From positions 15,193,354 to 15,257,353 of the forward strand of contig NC_045142.1 of the NCBI RefSeq assembly GCF_008831285.2: DNA of 64,000 nucleotides, read 5' to 3'. The notes under the pieces are model-generated. The model did not search any database and was not told the DNA's origin. It saw only the letters and a list, made by a program, of their open reading frames with translations. The first letter of the stretch is position 1. Each line of letters begins with the position of its first letter. Shown one piece after another: positions 10,430 to 22,500 of this stretch. The stretch is from Nymphaea colorata (Eukaryota > Streptophyta > Magnoliopsida > Nymphaeales > Nymphaeaceae). The position numbers and the translations under genes are program-made.

Positions 10430-11560
10430 TATATATTCTTGAGGATATTTGTGCAAGCCTTTCAAGGCTCATGGTTTACACAGATGTTGACTGAGCTGGA
10501 CATGTAGATGCTCGAACGTCAAGATCAGGGTATTGTGGTTTAATTGGCCCAACCTTGTCCCATGAAATAGTAGGAAGCACAAGGCAGTTACTCGCTTAAG
10601 TACAAAAGTGACTTGGACTAGACATTTGTTTCTTGATCTGCAAGTTTTAGTTGCTAAGTGTCTTTTTTTATGGGACTATCAAAGTGATGTTCAGATTTTT
10701 GTTCACCCCATTTCTCACGGGGGATTAATTAAGCACAATAAAATTGACCAGCATTTTATTAGGCAAAAGATTGGAGCCTTGTTTTGTTTGGTTGAATGAT
10801 CTGATCATTGATTTATTTACTATGGGACTCAACAAGAACATCTTTTGGTTCTTAAAGGTAAGTTGTGTAAGACTTTGGGTATCGAACTATAACCCACGAT
10901 CAGTTTCAACAAAGGAAAGGTTAAGAGAGAGAACAAGAAAAGAGAAATGAGGAAGGGAGGTGAGTCTTTACATTTTCACGTAGCTCATTTATGTAATGAT
11001 CCTTTTACACAATTTACAAGAATCTAGGATGAAACAATCACAATAATCTAGAGTCTAGAGTGAAGCAAACACAATAGTCTAGAGTCTAGAATGAAACAAT
11101 TACAAAAATTACAATCATGACCCTGCCTAGATAAATGTGATCAGACATAGTTAGACGTGTTGGATCTGTATCTAATCAGACATAGTTAGACGTGTTGGAT
11201 CTGAATCAGATTAGATCCAACATCTTGTCAAGTTGTCTATGGTTCAAGTCTTCAAGACCATGCATAACTTGAGGGAGAATGTTGAAAAAGATATTATTTG
11301 TATTTATATGTTTGTTTTAGTTATTTGGATTTGAACCAAGTTCCTTATTACTTGTATCCATTTGTGCATCTCTGTAAATACCCATTGTGTATAATGGCAT
11401 TATTGTAATTGTTTGGTTAGGATGTCGACATCTTCTCCTATTAAGACGTGTTTTTGGCCTTTTTTCTTCCTTTTCAGTTCTTTACTGTGGACAGATTTTG
11501 CAACATCTTTTACCACCTTCTCCTTATTGGTCCTTGTCTATTCCCAGCAAAACTGTTTTG
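10430..11560 (+). mobile_element. Degenerate Copia relic: RNase H and start of 3' LTR
   Basis: A broken frame near 10470-10560 reads VYTDVD*AGHVDART..GYC, matching the Copia RNase H start (YTDADWAGC.D.R.S.SGYC). Near 10735-10770 it reads HNKIDQHFIRQKI, matching HTKHIEIDYHFIREK. A polypurine-like stretch ACTTGAGGGAGAA precedes TGTTGAAAAAG at 11280, which I take as the start of its 3' LTR. The younger Copia at 11566 is inserted in or next to that LTR. Several stops and frameshifts show it is old. Confidence 0.7.
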
Positions 11561-11565
11561 CGTTC
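11280..11565 (+). repeat. Partial 3' LTR of older Copia relic
   Basis: It starts TGTTGAAAAAG directly after a polypurine-like GAGGGAGAA. It is interrupted at 11561-11565 by the CGTTC target site of the younger Copia. The remainder may continue after 16853, but its end was not identified. Confidence 0.5.
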
Positions 11566-11805
11566 TGTTGACGGGTTTTGTTGTTCGGGTCCGGATCCGT
11601 ACCCGATCCGGTTTGTCCTAATTAGGACTACTTATATCTCTGTAAACCCTAATCTTTGCGTTAATGAAGTTTTGAAGAGAGAGAGTGTCTGGAGGCTAGT
11701 GGGCACCAGACCTCCTCACCCGTGGTTTTTCTTCCCTCGCGTTGAGGGTTTTTCACGTTACATCTGTGTGTTTTCTTCTACTCTCGTGCACATTTTGTTT
11801 CTACA
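11566..11805 (+). repeat. 5' LTR of full-length Copia
   Basis: It starts TGTTGACGGG and ends TTTCTACA. It includes CTTATATCTC and CTCTGTAAACCC, possible promoter and start-region motifs. It differs from the 3' LTR at five positions. Confidence 0.97.
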
Positions 11806-11818
11806 TGGTATCAGAGCC
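11806..11818 (+). other. Primer-binding site (initiator tRNA-Met type)
   Basis: TGGTATCAGAGCC lies directly after the 5' LTR, the standard Copia primer site. Confidence 0.95.
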
Positions 11819-12290
11819 GTCGGACTTGGAGAAAACAAAATATGTTTTTTCTATGGTTGTGAAGTTCCAACCCTGACTGCCGCCGCCGCTACCACCGTCG
11901 CCGTCGCTACCACCACCGCCGCCGCTGCCCTTGCTGCGCCGCCGCTGTCGCCGCACCGTGACCACCGCCGTTGTCGCCGCACCGTGGCCGCGTGACTGCC
12001 TCCGTCGCTGCCCCGCCGTGGCTGTGACCGCCGCTGCTGCGTCGCTGGTGTCGTGACTGCCGACGCCAACGTCTCTGCTGACGCCTCTGCCGACGCCGAC
12101 GTTCGACCACCGACGCCGTTGCCTGTTCTCGGCGCGCGCTGCCAAGCGCCGCCCTCTGCTTCCGCCGCGTCCTGCTGCTTCCGCTGCTCCCGCCGCTTCC
12201 GCCGTTGATCCCCGACTGCGTCATCTCACCTCTTCTCTAGGTTACTGCTGCTGTGTGTGTTCTTTGGCAGCCACTTCTACCTGGTGATCA
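11819..12290 (+). other. GC-rich Copia leader
   Basis: An unusually GC-rich, triplet-like stretch (GCCGCC, GTCGCC, CCACCG words, about 11875-12215) lies between primer site and gag. Long open frames on both strands here come from this composition and are probably not genes. The related element at 36.4 kb has a shorter leader rich in CTGCCG/CTGCTC. Confidence 0.7.
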
Positions 12291-15200
12291 TGGCTGACTC
12301 GTCTTCTTCAGTCAATACTAATCTACTGATCATGTACCGGTTCAAGTTACCACCATTCAACTTACCAAGGAGAACTATTCCCGATGGTCTGCTGCGATTA
12401 CCATGGGGATTGCTGGGCGAGGACGCATTGCCTATGTGAATGGGAGAAAGGTTGAACCTGCTGCAGATAGTCTGGCTTGGGATACATGGTTTCTTGAAGA
12501 CAACCAGGTCAAAACCTAGATTGTCAATTCAGTGTCCCCGGATATCCAACCCCTCATTCTTCGTAAGAAGACTGCAAGGGATATGTGGATTATTTTGGAG
12601 CAGATGTATGGCCAAAAGAAAAGGAAAGTTCGTGTGTATCAACTTATGAAGGATGTGTATTCCCCGCGACAAGGTGCTCTCTCGGTTGCAGACTTTTATG
12701 CAACATTAAAATCTAAGTGGGAGGACCTTGACTATCACTCTGATATTCCATGGAGGTGTCCTCACGACCAGATGCAGTACATGACTGATAAATGGGAAAA
12801 CAGGGTATTCCTTTTCTTATCCGGACTGAATGATGACTTTGAAAATATAAGGAGTCAGATTCTTAACTCTGACGAATCATTTAGTATTGAAGATGTCTAT
12901 TCCCGTGTTGAAGCTGAAGAACAGAGAAGGCTGCTTTCTAGTGGACGAAAAGGGGAAGAACAGTCTGCCTATGTTAGCCGTGCCCCTGTGGGAACTCCTC
13001 GTTCTTCCCGAAAATGTACACATTGCAAAAAACTTGGTCATACTAGGGATTTTTGTTGGGACCTGTATCCAGAGAAGAAGGATAGTAGGGGGAGGTCTTC
13101 TAGTGGGAAGAAGGCTGTATCGTCTGCAACAAGTCTGAGTGATGGGAAAGGTTCTATTTCTGCAGAACAGATTCGTGAGCTACGAGCATATTTGAGCAAG
13201 ATTGATGTTGGTCAGGCAGATACACCAGATGAGGTGAAGATCAATCAAGCATTGGCTGTTTCAGGGGGAGAAGGTACTTCTTATATGGGTGAATGGATTG
13301 TTGACAGCGGTGCCACTCATCACATGACTGGCAACCCCAAGCTTTTCCATGACTACAAGCTATCCTTGGGAAAGGAACGTGTGTCCCTTGCCGATGGTTC
13401 CTTTACTTCTGTGGCAGGGAAAGGGAGTCTTTCTTTGTTAAATAATTTTTTAGTTCATGATGCCTTACATGTTCCCCATCTTCCCTTAAATTTGTTATCT
13501 GTTAGTAAGATTACCAAGGAACTGAAGTGTGAGCTTATATTTTCTGAAAAACGTTGTGTTTTGCAGGACTTGGTGACAGGGAAGAGGATTGGGATTGGTT
13601 TGGTGTCTGATGGGCTGTATCGGCTTCCTATACGCGTTGTCACAGCTCTTATGTCAGTAGTCAGCAGAACAGAGAAGGAGGAAGAGTGTCGTCAGTTATT
13701 TTTGTTTTGGCACGAACGCCTTGGTCATCTCCCATTTGGGATTTTGAAACATTTGTTCCCTGAACTATGTTCTAGTTTAAACATTTCCATGTTATCATGT
13801 GATGTGTGTCAGTTTGCGAAGCATGTTAGAGCTTCTTATCCAATTTCAAATAGTCGTTCTAATAAAGCTTTCTCCTTGGTTCATTCTGATGTGTGGGGGC
13901 CTTCGGGCATTCATTCTCGTGGTGGTTTTCAATACTTTATAACTTTTATAGATGATTATTCAAGGTGTACCTTTGTGTATTTGTTGAAAGATCGTAGTGA
14001 GGTGCCTCACATTATTGAAACTTTCATCCTCCTAGTGGAAAACCAGTATGGAAATTCTGTCAAGACTTTTCGGTCTGATAATGCTCGTGAATACATGTGT
14101 CTCACTGTTGAAGAATTCTTTCGAAAGAGGGGGATTGTTCATGAGACATCCTGTAGTTATACCCCCCCTCAAAATGGGGTTGTTGAGAGGAAAAATCGTC
14201 AGTTGCTCAATGTCACCCGAGCCATACTGTTCCAAAGAAATCTCCCAAAATACTATTGGGGTGATGCAATCCTTACTAGTGTCTACTTGATTAATCGCAT
14301 GCCTAGTCGTGTGCTAAAGGGTCGTACTCCCTACTCTATGCTTCCAGGGAGTAGTCAACCTTTTCATCTTCCTCCTTGAGTCTTTGGATGTGTGTGTTTC
14401 ATACATAACCACAGCCCCAATGTGAAAAAACTTGATCCCAAATCTATTAAGGGCATCTTTCTTGGGTATTCTTCCACTAAAAAAGGTTATAAATGTCTAG
14501 ATCCCACCACTGGTCGTCTTCACATTACCAAAGATGTCACATTCTTGGAGCATGTCTCCTATTTTGGTGAGAATTCTCTTCAGGGAGAGAAATTAATGTC
14601 TAAGGAAGAGTATTCTCCCACACAGGAAATTCAGTTTACAGACTTTATGGATTACAGGCGTGAAGAGAATCCTGTTGCCAAGGTGCTTGGCAAAGATGAA
14701 GAGGGGACGACTACTGATGTACATGAACAGGAGAAGGAGGGAGAGCATCCTATGGTGACAGAACAAGAGGGTAATCGTATGTTTGGACAGGTGTATTCCA
14801 GGAGAAGAGCTTGTACTGACAAGGTGATTGATGATGAGGAGGTTACACCGAATCCCAATCCTACTTCTTCCTTGGATGATCCAAGTCGTGTTCAGAAGCA
14901 AGATGTTGGAAGAGAAATTCAGACTGGAACAGAAAAGGAGGATCTTCCTATTGCCTTGAGAAAGGGTGTCAGGTCATGTACCCAGCACCCTATTGGTAAC
15001 TTCGTATCTTACTCTAGATTGAGCACTGACTATAATTGTTTTGTATCCTCCTTGGCTGTGGTTGTGATTCCCAGGAATGCTACAGAGGCTCAGGGTGACA
15101 CTAAGTGGTCTCATGCAATGAAAGAAGAGATGGAAGCTTTAGACAGAAATCAGACATGGGAGGTGGTTGATATTCCTGAAGCAGCCCACTTGGTTGGGTC

Positions 15201-16614
15201 GAAGTGGGTCTACACTGTTAAGTACAAACCAGATGGGAACATTGAGAGGTACAAAGCACGATTGGTGGCCAAAGGGTTCAGTCAGAAATATGGGGTCGAC
15301 TACTTAGAGACGTTTGCTCCTGTTGCAAAGATGAAGACTGTTAGAGTTATTATTTCATTGGCGGTGCTGAAGGGTTGGGAGATGTGCCAACTTGATGTGA
15401 AAAATGCCTTTCTCAATGGAGATCTCGAAGAGGAAGTGTACATGTGCATGCCACCAGGTTTTGAGAAGCCTGGAAAATGTTGTAAATTGAAGAAAGCTTT
15501 GTATGGGCTGAAACAGTCTCCCCGAGCATGGTTTGAACGGCTCAGACTTGTTATGAAGAAACATGACTACAAACAAGGAAATGGAGATCATACCCTGTTT
15601 GTAAAGAGAAGAGAGAGTAAAGTTACTCTACTATTGGTTTATGTTGATGATATGATCGTTACAGGTGATGATAAAGAAGAGATAGCAAGATTAAAGGGTT
15701 TACTATCTATTGAATTCGATCTAAAAGATCTTGGTAAGCTGAAGTATTTTCTGGGTATTGAAATTGCTAGATCAGGTACAACTCTTGTACTTAGTCAAAG
15801 GAAGTATACCCTGGATCTACTAAAGGAGACAGGAAAACTGGGGTGCAGACCAGCCTCTACTCCTATAGATGCTGGGCATAAACTTGGTAGCAAAGATGGA
15901 GAACTATTGTGTGAAGAAGCTAAAGGGAGATATCAACGTCTAGTTGGCAAACTGATTTATCTCACTCTGACTAGACCTGATATCACATTTGCTGTAAATG
16001 TGATGAGCCAGTTCATGCATGCACCTACAGATATGCACTTGAAGGCTGTAGATAGAATTTTGTGCTACTTGAAGAAGAATCCCGGAAAGGGACTTCTATA
16101 TGTGCAACAAAGATCTATTGAAGTTGAAGGGTATTCTGATGCAGACTGGGTAGGCTGTGTTGACACCATAAGATCTACTTCAGGGTACTGCGTCTACTTG
16201 GGGGGAAATTTAGTTGTTTGGAGAAGCAAGAGACAAGATGTGTGTTCCCGCTCGAGTGCAGAGGCTGAATATAGGGCTGTGGCTACTGGGGTATCAGAAT
16301 TGTTATGGCTGAAGATCTTACTGACAGATATTGGAATAGAGATTGAAGGGCCTATGAGGATGTATTGTGATAACAAGTCTGCAATTAACTTGGCTAACAA
16401 CCCGGTTCTTCATGATCGAACAAAGCATGTGGAGATCGACCGTCACTTCATCAGAGAAAGAATTGATGCTAAGGAATTAACGCTACCATACATGAAGTCT
16501 GAAGACCAAACTGCTGATATCCTAACCAAGGCCTTAAGTGTAACTCCATTTGAGAGAAATGTATCCAAGTTGGGCATGTTTGATATGTATGCCCAACTTG
16601 AGGGGGAGTGTTGA
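12291..16614 (+). pseudogene. Copia gag-pol polyprotein with two nonsense codons
   Basis: The likely start is ATG 12291; the gag frame shifts by about one base near 12320-12335. Domains in order: gag head (KENYSRWSAAITMGIAGRGR) and UBN2-type core; zinc knuckle CTHCKKLGHTRDFC at 13015-13056; protease DSGATHH at 13303; integrase zinc region (HERLGH, CDVCQFAKH); integrase core with D at 13888, D at 14077 and E at 14185; RT with YVDD at 15640-15651; RNase H with DADWVGC at about 16138, SSAEAEYRA and CDNKSA, ending at TGA 16614. Breaks are a TAG at 12517-12519 (Trp position) and a TGA at 14377-14379, where the related copy at 38.3 kb has Arg. Catalytic residues otherwise look intact. Confidence 0.95.
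16600..16608 (+). other. Polypurine tract
   Basis: GAGGGGGAG lies directly before the 3' LTR and would prime plus-strand synthesis. It overlaps the last codons and stop region of the polyprotein. Confidence 0.9.
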
Positions 16615-16848
16615 CGGGTTTTGTTGTTCGGGTCCGGATCCGTACCCGATCCGGTTTGTCCTAATTAGGACTACTTATATCTCTGTAAACCCTAATCTTT
16701 GCATTAATGAAGTTTTGAAGAGAGAGAGTGTCTGGAGGCTAGTGGGCACCAGACCTCCTCACTCGTGGTTTTTCTTCCCTCGCGTTGAGGGTTTTCCACA
16801 TTACATCTGTGTGCTTTCTTCTACTCTCGTGCACATTTTGTTTCTACA
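16609..16848 (+). repeat. 3' LTR of full-length Copia
   Basis: 240 bp, TGTTGACGGG to TTTCTACA, followed by the CGTTC target duplication at 16849-16853. Confidence 0.97.
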
Positions 16849-16853
16849 CGTTC

Positions 16854-18210
16854 TAATGCACGTGCTGAATGGTTTTGAGTTCTTCCAGCCTCATTGTGCT
16901 CCTTTGGTGTCTGTTGCAATTGCAACCAGTAGCAATCTAATAGGATCCGGTCATACAGTGAGTTAGAAACTTAGAACCAAACTACAGGCAGCTGGTTTGG
17001 TCCATCCTGCAGCTAGTCTATGAACATCCACGCATTGCACATTCTACTTAGCAGAGTCTGGGATTGATGAACTCTCCTCTTTTTCAGGAATACCTTTTTT
17101 GGGGCCTTTGGGATAATTTGCAATACTTTCTGGATGTAGAAATGGATGTGACTGGTCACGTGGCTGGGTTCCCTCTTCCAGTCACTTGCTCAAGCTTAAC
17201 ACTTACCTAGGCTTTGTCTAGCTCCAATGACTAGATTTCTAGCAGATGAAGCTAGTGTATCTTCTTTTGGCTGTATATATTGAGGCTGAGGCTCTCTCTA
17301 TTTTGTGGCTTGTGAAGCCTGTCTATGGCTTAATTAAATATCATTTCATTAATATCTGGATCGTGGGGGATTTGTATGCATACTGCTCTTAGGGACCATT
17401 GTGATTTTGTGTTGTGGGCTCTTGTGAATCTATTTCCTTGCATAGATTCTTTCTCAATCTCTGTGTAAGCGTCTCCATACCATTTCATTACAATCAAATG
17501 CATAAAAGAGTAACCATACGTAGACTATATATCCGTAGAGAAAAGTGCGACAACGAGACTTGGAAATGCAGAATGAGAGTTCATATCATCATCCGATGAG
17601 TGGAAAAAAACTGTGTTATCCGAAGAAGAATGAGCTAGGGGGTTCCACAAATTGTTTGATGAAACGTTATGGCTAATGTTAGAGGAAACAGTATCAGCTA
17701 GGGGCAAGCACGAATTCAATGCCCCAGAGGGTCAAGCTCAATTGTTGACTCTTTCTCCATTCATTTTTTAATGGGTTTCCACTCTGATGGCTGTACACTT
17801 GCTTAACGCTTAACCATAAAATGTTATAGCTACCTGAAAGCACTGCTTTTCTGTTTCTGTTTCATTTGTCATTTTTTAACTTCCTTTCCCTTTTGCAGGG
17901 ATCATATTCTGTTTTTCCTGTGTTTATCTCTCTTTTTCAAATATATATTTGAGGGGAAAATTGAAATTTACCAGTCGTCGGATGTTGCCAGATAGCTAAA
18001 TATTTAAAAGCCCTAGTTAAATGCACCATAAATTGTCATGAAAAGCACCACAACCTGTCATTATGTCGTGTCTGGTACTTCCATTGCATGGTGTTTTTAG
18101 TGATGGCTTTTAAACATTTGGTCATCCGGCAACATTAAGGAGCTGGCTGATTTTAATTCCTCATATTTGATGATAAGAACTTGGTTTGATTTTACTTCTA
18201 CCTCTTATAG
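16854..18210. other. Rest of TGD4 intron, nothing recognised
   Basis: AT-rich intron sequence. The first part may be the remainder of the older Copia LTR. Short open frames (for example minus strand 17525-17719) have no recognisable domain. Confidence 0.5.
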
Positions 18211-18545
18211 GTGGCATTCTCAAAGGTTATTTTGGTGGTAGCTCTACAATGGCACGTCTGAAGGAAATGCTGAAAAGTAAAGACCTTGGATTTCTTGCTA
18301 AAAGGAGGAACTCTCTTTTGTCTGTCGATGCATTTGCATCACTTTCCTGTACACTTCAGTATGGAAACTTTCAGAGGCTGTTTTTGGACCTTACTCGACT
18401 GTCGGCTTGTGCGGAGATTTCTTCTGGTGCATCACTTGTCTCTGGTGTTGCTCATCTACTTGATGATTTCTACAAGAAGAAACAAATAGATATGGAAGCA
18501 ATGTGTGTTGTTTTCCCTGATATTGTGTTTTCTTTCCAACAGCAG
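18211..18545 (+). CDS. TGD4: TGD4 penultimate exon
   Basis: It follows the 11.4-kb intron after the CTCTTATAG acceptor and completes a Gly codon begun at 6804. It encodes FGGSSTMARLKEM, FASLSCTLQYGNFQRLFLDL and FPDIVFSFQQQ. These match the TGD4 segment with FASVSFTAQHGNFQRKFLDLT and the QQQ just before IAGPFSF. The donor is CAGCAG|GTACAC at 18546, phase 0. It has no internal stop. Confidence 0.9.
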
Positions 18546-19315
18546 GTACACATCTATATTTATTTTCTGGCTCAGTTATACACAAAATATTTATCTTCTG
18601 GGTAAATGCATAAATAACAAGTCAGCTTCAGATTTATTTATTCATGCCTGGGGAGTTTTTTATTAGCTACTGCAAGAGAAAACCTCCCACCATCATGGGC
18701 CACATTAGCAGGCTTCCCATAGATCTAATCCTTGATGTTTCACTTGCTCCTTGACGTCACACCTAGCTTCAGCCTTTAGGCTGTAGATGTACACTGGTGG
18801 GATTTGTATTTGTGAGTCCCTTCACCTGATGGCAGTTGCAAATGCCCTCATTAAATGGGCAAAATGAGCCTTTTATTTACTTGCAAGCACAGAAAGTTGG
18901 AAGCAAGCCTTTTTATTTTATGTACCAGTAATAGTAAAAAGGCCAGATTTATACCTTTCATACCTCAAAATTTGGGAGTACTTTTAATGTTTTTTGAGAA
19001 GTTTTACCTCCTTAAGCTCAGAATTATATTTGATTTGTTCAGCTATACAGGCCTTCATTTGAAAGTGTCATTTTTGCAATTGCATATCATCAACCAATCT
19101 TTTAGTAGGACAAATACCGTTTCTCTTGCAAGAAGCCTGGTTTACTTCCTAATCATGGGGCCACTATCCAGAAACTTCAAATGAAGATGGTGTGATCCCT
19201 TTTTAGGAGTACAATTTATCCTGGAATAATGTTTCTTAAAACTCTGGTCTCAGTTTGTTTTATAAGAGGACTTTGTTTTAATTGGTGGTTGGCACTTGTT
19301 GCTGATAATTTGCAG
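18546..19315 (+). other. TGD4 last intron, 770 bp
   Basis: GTACAC at the start and TTTGCAG at the end; both flanking exons are in phase 0. No features are recognised inside. Confidence 0.85.
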
Positions 19316-19513
19316 ATTGTGGGCCCTTTCAGTTTTCGAGTTGATTCCACAGTCACGTTGGACCCCAGGTATGGTTCTTGTGTGCCTCGTGTAAGTGACT
19401 CGGTCTATGCTTTGGAGTATGCCTTGCAAGTTCTTGGTTCAGCTAAAGCTGTTGCCTGGTACTCGACGAAACAGCGAGAAGCAATGATTGAGTTGAGATT
19501 CTTTGAGCATTAG
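19316..19513 (+). CDS. TGD4: TGD4 terminal exon
   Basis: It begins IVGPFSFRVDSTVTLDP and ends YALQVLGSAKAVAWYSTKQR followed by EAMIELRFFEH and TAG at 19511. This is the strongly conserved C-terminus of TGD4 (GPFSFRVDS, EYALQVLGSAKAVAWYSPKQ, ELRFFE). Together the three exons give 295 residues, against about 480 for the Arabidopsis protein, so roughly 180 N-terminal residues are missing from the window. This part of the family forms the outer-membrane barrel. The frame is intact, which argues for a working gene. Confidence 0.93.
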   Translation: MVGPFSFRVDSTVTLDPRYGSCVPRVSDSVYALEYALQVLGSAKAVAWYSTKQREAMIELRFFEH

Positions 19514-22500
19514 GTAGTTGCTTTAGATTTTGTCCTGTTGTGCCTGACCGATTGATCAAAATCAAGGAGAAGAGAGCAATCTTGCATTAACATGGTACTG
19601 ATGATCTCTGGCACATGAATCAAGGATGTGGTGCAAAATGTCATGGAACAGCAGCAGGAAGAAATCGAATATATTTTCCATCTGTATGTGCTGCTGGCAG
19701 ATTACCAGTTGCATCATTGACCACTGAAAAGTTCAGACGTGAGACAAAGGGTTCTGGATGGTGTATCAAAGATGGAATTCTCAGGGGGTTGCTGAAAAAA
19801 TTAGGATTTAGGCAGTGGCTGGGGCCAAAGTAATGGAGCTTGCTGAAAAGCCAACGTTTAGGGGAACAGGAATCCACTGATCTTGTGAATGGTTGTCCAA
19901 CTCTTCTTTATGGGTATGTGTTGACATCTGCGACCAAATTTACAAGCCAGAGCAGTAGACATTGTTAACATATGTAATCTCACTGGGATCTTCACCTTCC
20001 ATTTTTAATGATACACGGTCACTGTTATGAGCATTAATGATTTACTACTTGTTTGCACCATCATATTCATTGGGAATGGCTGGATAGACCAACCGATATG
20101 ATGCACTTCCAAAGGCGTTTTGTCAGTTTTGTTGTCACATCCGCATAAGCTTCCAAAGGTAGTGCCAATATACTCTTGGTTTTTCGCAAAAACTCATGTC
20201 ATGACCCGCGTCTGAAGCACGGGGAGGTTTTGCAGCGAACCTATCTTTTCCTTTTTGTTACTTATATTATAGCGGAAGAAGCACTTGGGCTTGTTACAGC
20301 TAAATAAAGTAAACCTTATTTTGTTTTAATTATAGTCACAGTTTGTATCTCTTTTTTCAAAAATAAATCGTAAACGTAACTCTATTGTAAGCTAGTGATT
20401 GCATTTAAGGTATCGTTAGTAAGCCTTTAGGTGCGTGACCTCTAACAAACTTGAAAGCTCTCCTAGGCGAAAATTGTGAGGTTCGTGCAGTGTTTAAGTG
20501 CGATCCGAGCCATGAAGCTCACGTCTTGGAGCACATCACTACGGGAAACGCCTCGAAGCAAAAAGTGAGGCGCAAAATTGCACGACTTGATGCGCAACTG
20601 GGCACCCTTTTTTCTCTTTTTCAAGAAATCTGTTAAAACACATTTTTTGTCAAGAAAAGTGTTTTCTTTTTACCGATCTTTTTCACTTCATTAAGAAAAA
20701 AGCTTTTCGATATCAAACCCCCTCTCCACTCTCTAAGGAACACGCTGGTGTCCTTCTCCGATCTTCGATGAATGCTGGTGTTCATCTCCACTCTCTGATG
20801 CTCTCTTTCTAATGCTCACCAGTTCCTTGCACCCTTCGACGACCACTCCGTTCACTTTCTCTTGACCCCCAATTCTTTGTCAATAACTCGAAAAATCGGA
20901 AAGCTGAAATATGTTGGTTTGGTTGTTCTCCATGATTTTTGCAGGTCAGATCTAGTGGAAAGAAGAGCAAGGATGTGGTGGATGCTGCCGAAATTTTTGT
21001 AAACAATTTTGTTTTATTCTAAGGTAATACAAGTCAGGTTCATTTTAATATATCTCATAATATTCCGTTCACTGAGTTAAGCCCGACTCATTACTTGTCA
21101 TGCAAACTAAAATTATTTTTTTGTTCTGTGGTTTCACTTGCTATTAAAACATGAAAATCAATGTTTTAAAAATTATATAAAAAAAAACCGCATCAATGAG
21201 CAAATCTGTTATCATGAACGATAAAATGATGGGGAACCTTCGCAAACTCTAGTGCAAAAGTTGTAAATGATGGGTGAAGTTTAAGCTGACAATTGAGATG
21301 CCAGGGGGCTGTGAACAACAATAGTAATTATGTTGATATACACCAACAAGAAACCACAAGAAACTCTAGTGGAGAAGCTGCAACTGATGGAAAAACCTCC
21401 AACCACTAGGGAATGAGAAAGTCTAGTGGAAAGTTGCCAACAACAATCGAAACTCTTCAAAGTACATACTGTTTCCAAGGAGCGTTTAATAGAAGCAAAT
21501 GCTTGGATGATAATGAGCAGTTACAAAATTTTTGCCATGCTTGACCACAATGAAATGGCCAAACATGAGGCAAGTGTGCAAGAATAGTTATATCTTCTTA
21601 CACCGCGTAATTGATTCCTTCCTACATTGCTTCATTGGTGAGAATTTGGGGCTTATTTGATAGCAAGCTTGGGCCTCATGACCTTGACCGTGTATGTGGG
21701 GTGCTTGGATATGCCATTATTGTATTCAGTTGGTTAGCTTGTTACTTTTGTATTCATTTAGACAAACAATTGAAGATACCAATATCTTAATTTGATATGA
21801 AAATCATCTCTAAGTCAAACAAAGATTCAATATCAAGGTCCTTCAAGCAAACCCAATCTTAAGGATCTCAATTGACGCTACATGTTCATAAGGTGGGTTC
21901 CCGAGATGAGACCCACCATCCTGACCCCCGATTGTGGAGAGCCTACCTTCTCACCAAAAACCCTCTGAAGGCCGATTTTCCCAATTCAAAATTGCCTTAG
22001 GTATGTCAAATATTGAAGGATGATTCTACGCCTAATCTTGTAAATTTGAATCATGTTACTCTACACCCGACCCCTATCCCTTTGAATTCAAATCATTGCA
22101 ACCTCTTTGTTGGGGGTTTCCCTATTTCATGTGACCATTAGTAGTTACAAAGGCAAACCATAAGCAGTAAAGAAGAGCTTCTGGTGAACACTATGAAAAA
22201 AGAGTTTCAAACAAACATTGTGAAGAAGATCTTCCAGCAGATGTTATGAAGACATCTTGCTTACAGGTTGGTGTGATTTTCTTTCCCTTATGCATATATT
22301 ATTGATCAAGTTACTTGCTCACTATAGTGTTCTCAACGAGAGTAAACAAGATGAGGGAACAACCTCAGTTAGCCAAAACAAAGAAGAACCCACCAAAAAC
22401 CAAAACCAGCAGGGAAGGTATTGAAGAAGATAGATGATGTGCGTATTGTTGACAAATATGATAACCACAGCTTTCGTGATATTAGACAAACAACTACAAT

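Larger units (their letters stand above)
11566..16848 (+). mobile_element. Full-length Copia retrotransposon, 5,283 bp
   Basis: LTRs of exactly 240 bp (11566-11805 and 16609-16848) enclose a primer-binding site, gag, protease, integrase, RT, RNase H and a polypurine tract. A 5-bp duplication CGTTC flanks it (11561-11565 and 16849-16853). I count five differences between the LTRs, all transitions, about 2%, so it is a relatively recent insertion. It lies in sense orientation in the TGD4 intron. Two nonsense codons and a likely frameshift in gag make this copy non-autonomous. The element at 36136-40766 is a close relative. Confidence 0.97.
6805..18210 (+). other. TGD4 intron, 11.4 kb, transposon-filled
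   Basis: It starts GTAATG at 6805 and ends CTCTTATAG at 18210. The flanking exon phases (1 and 1) join a Gly codon and give a family-consistent ARIGGILKGYFGG. The intron holds a foldback, a hAT-like element, an older Copia relic and a complete Copia. Without these insertions it would be only a few kilobases. Confidence 0.85.

Noticed and set aside
11801-12224. Several long open frames on both strands in GC-rich triplet sequence
   Set aside because: They lie in the Copia leader and arise from GCC/CCG triplet composition that lacks stop codons; no domain is visible.
17525-17719. Minus-strand Ser/Asn-rich frame
   Set aside because: Short, intronic and without a recognisable motif.
19615-19833. 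72-codon frame after the TGD4 stop
   Set aside because: No similarity to known domains; it most likely lies in the 3' UTR or flank.
20440-20640. Possible SINE or tRNA-derived sequence
   Set aside because: GC-richer, but no clear A and B box pair or target duplication could be placed.
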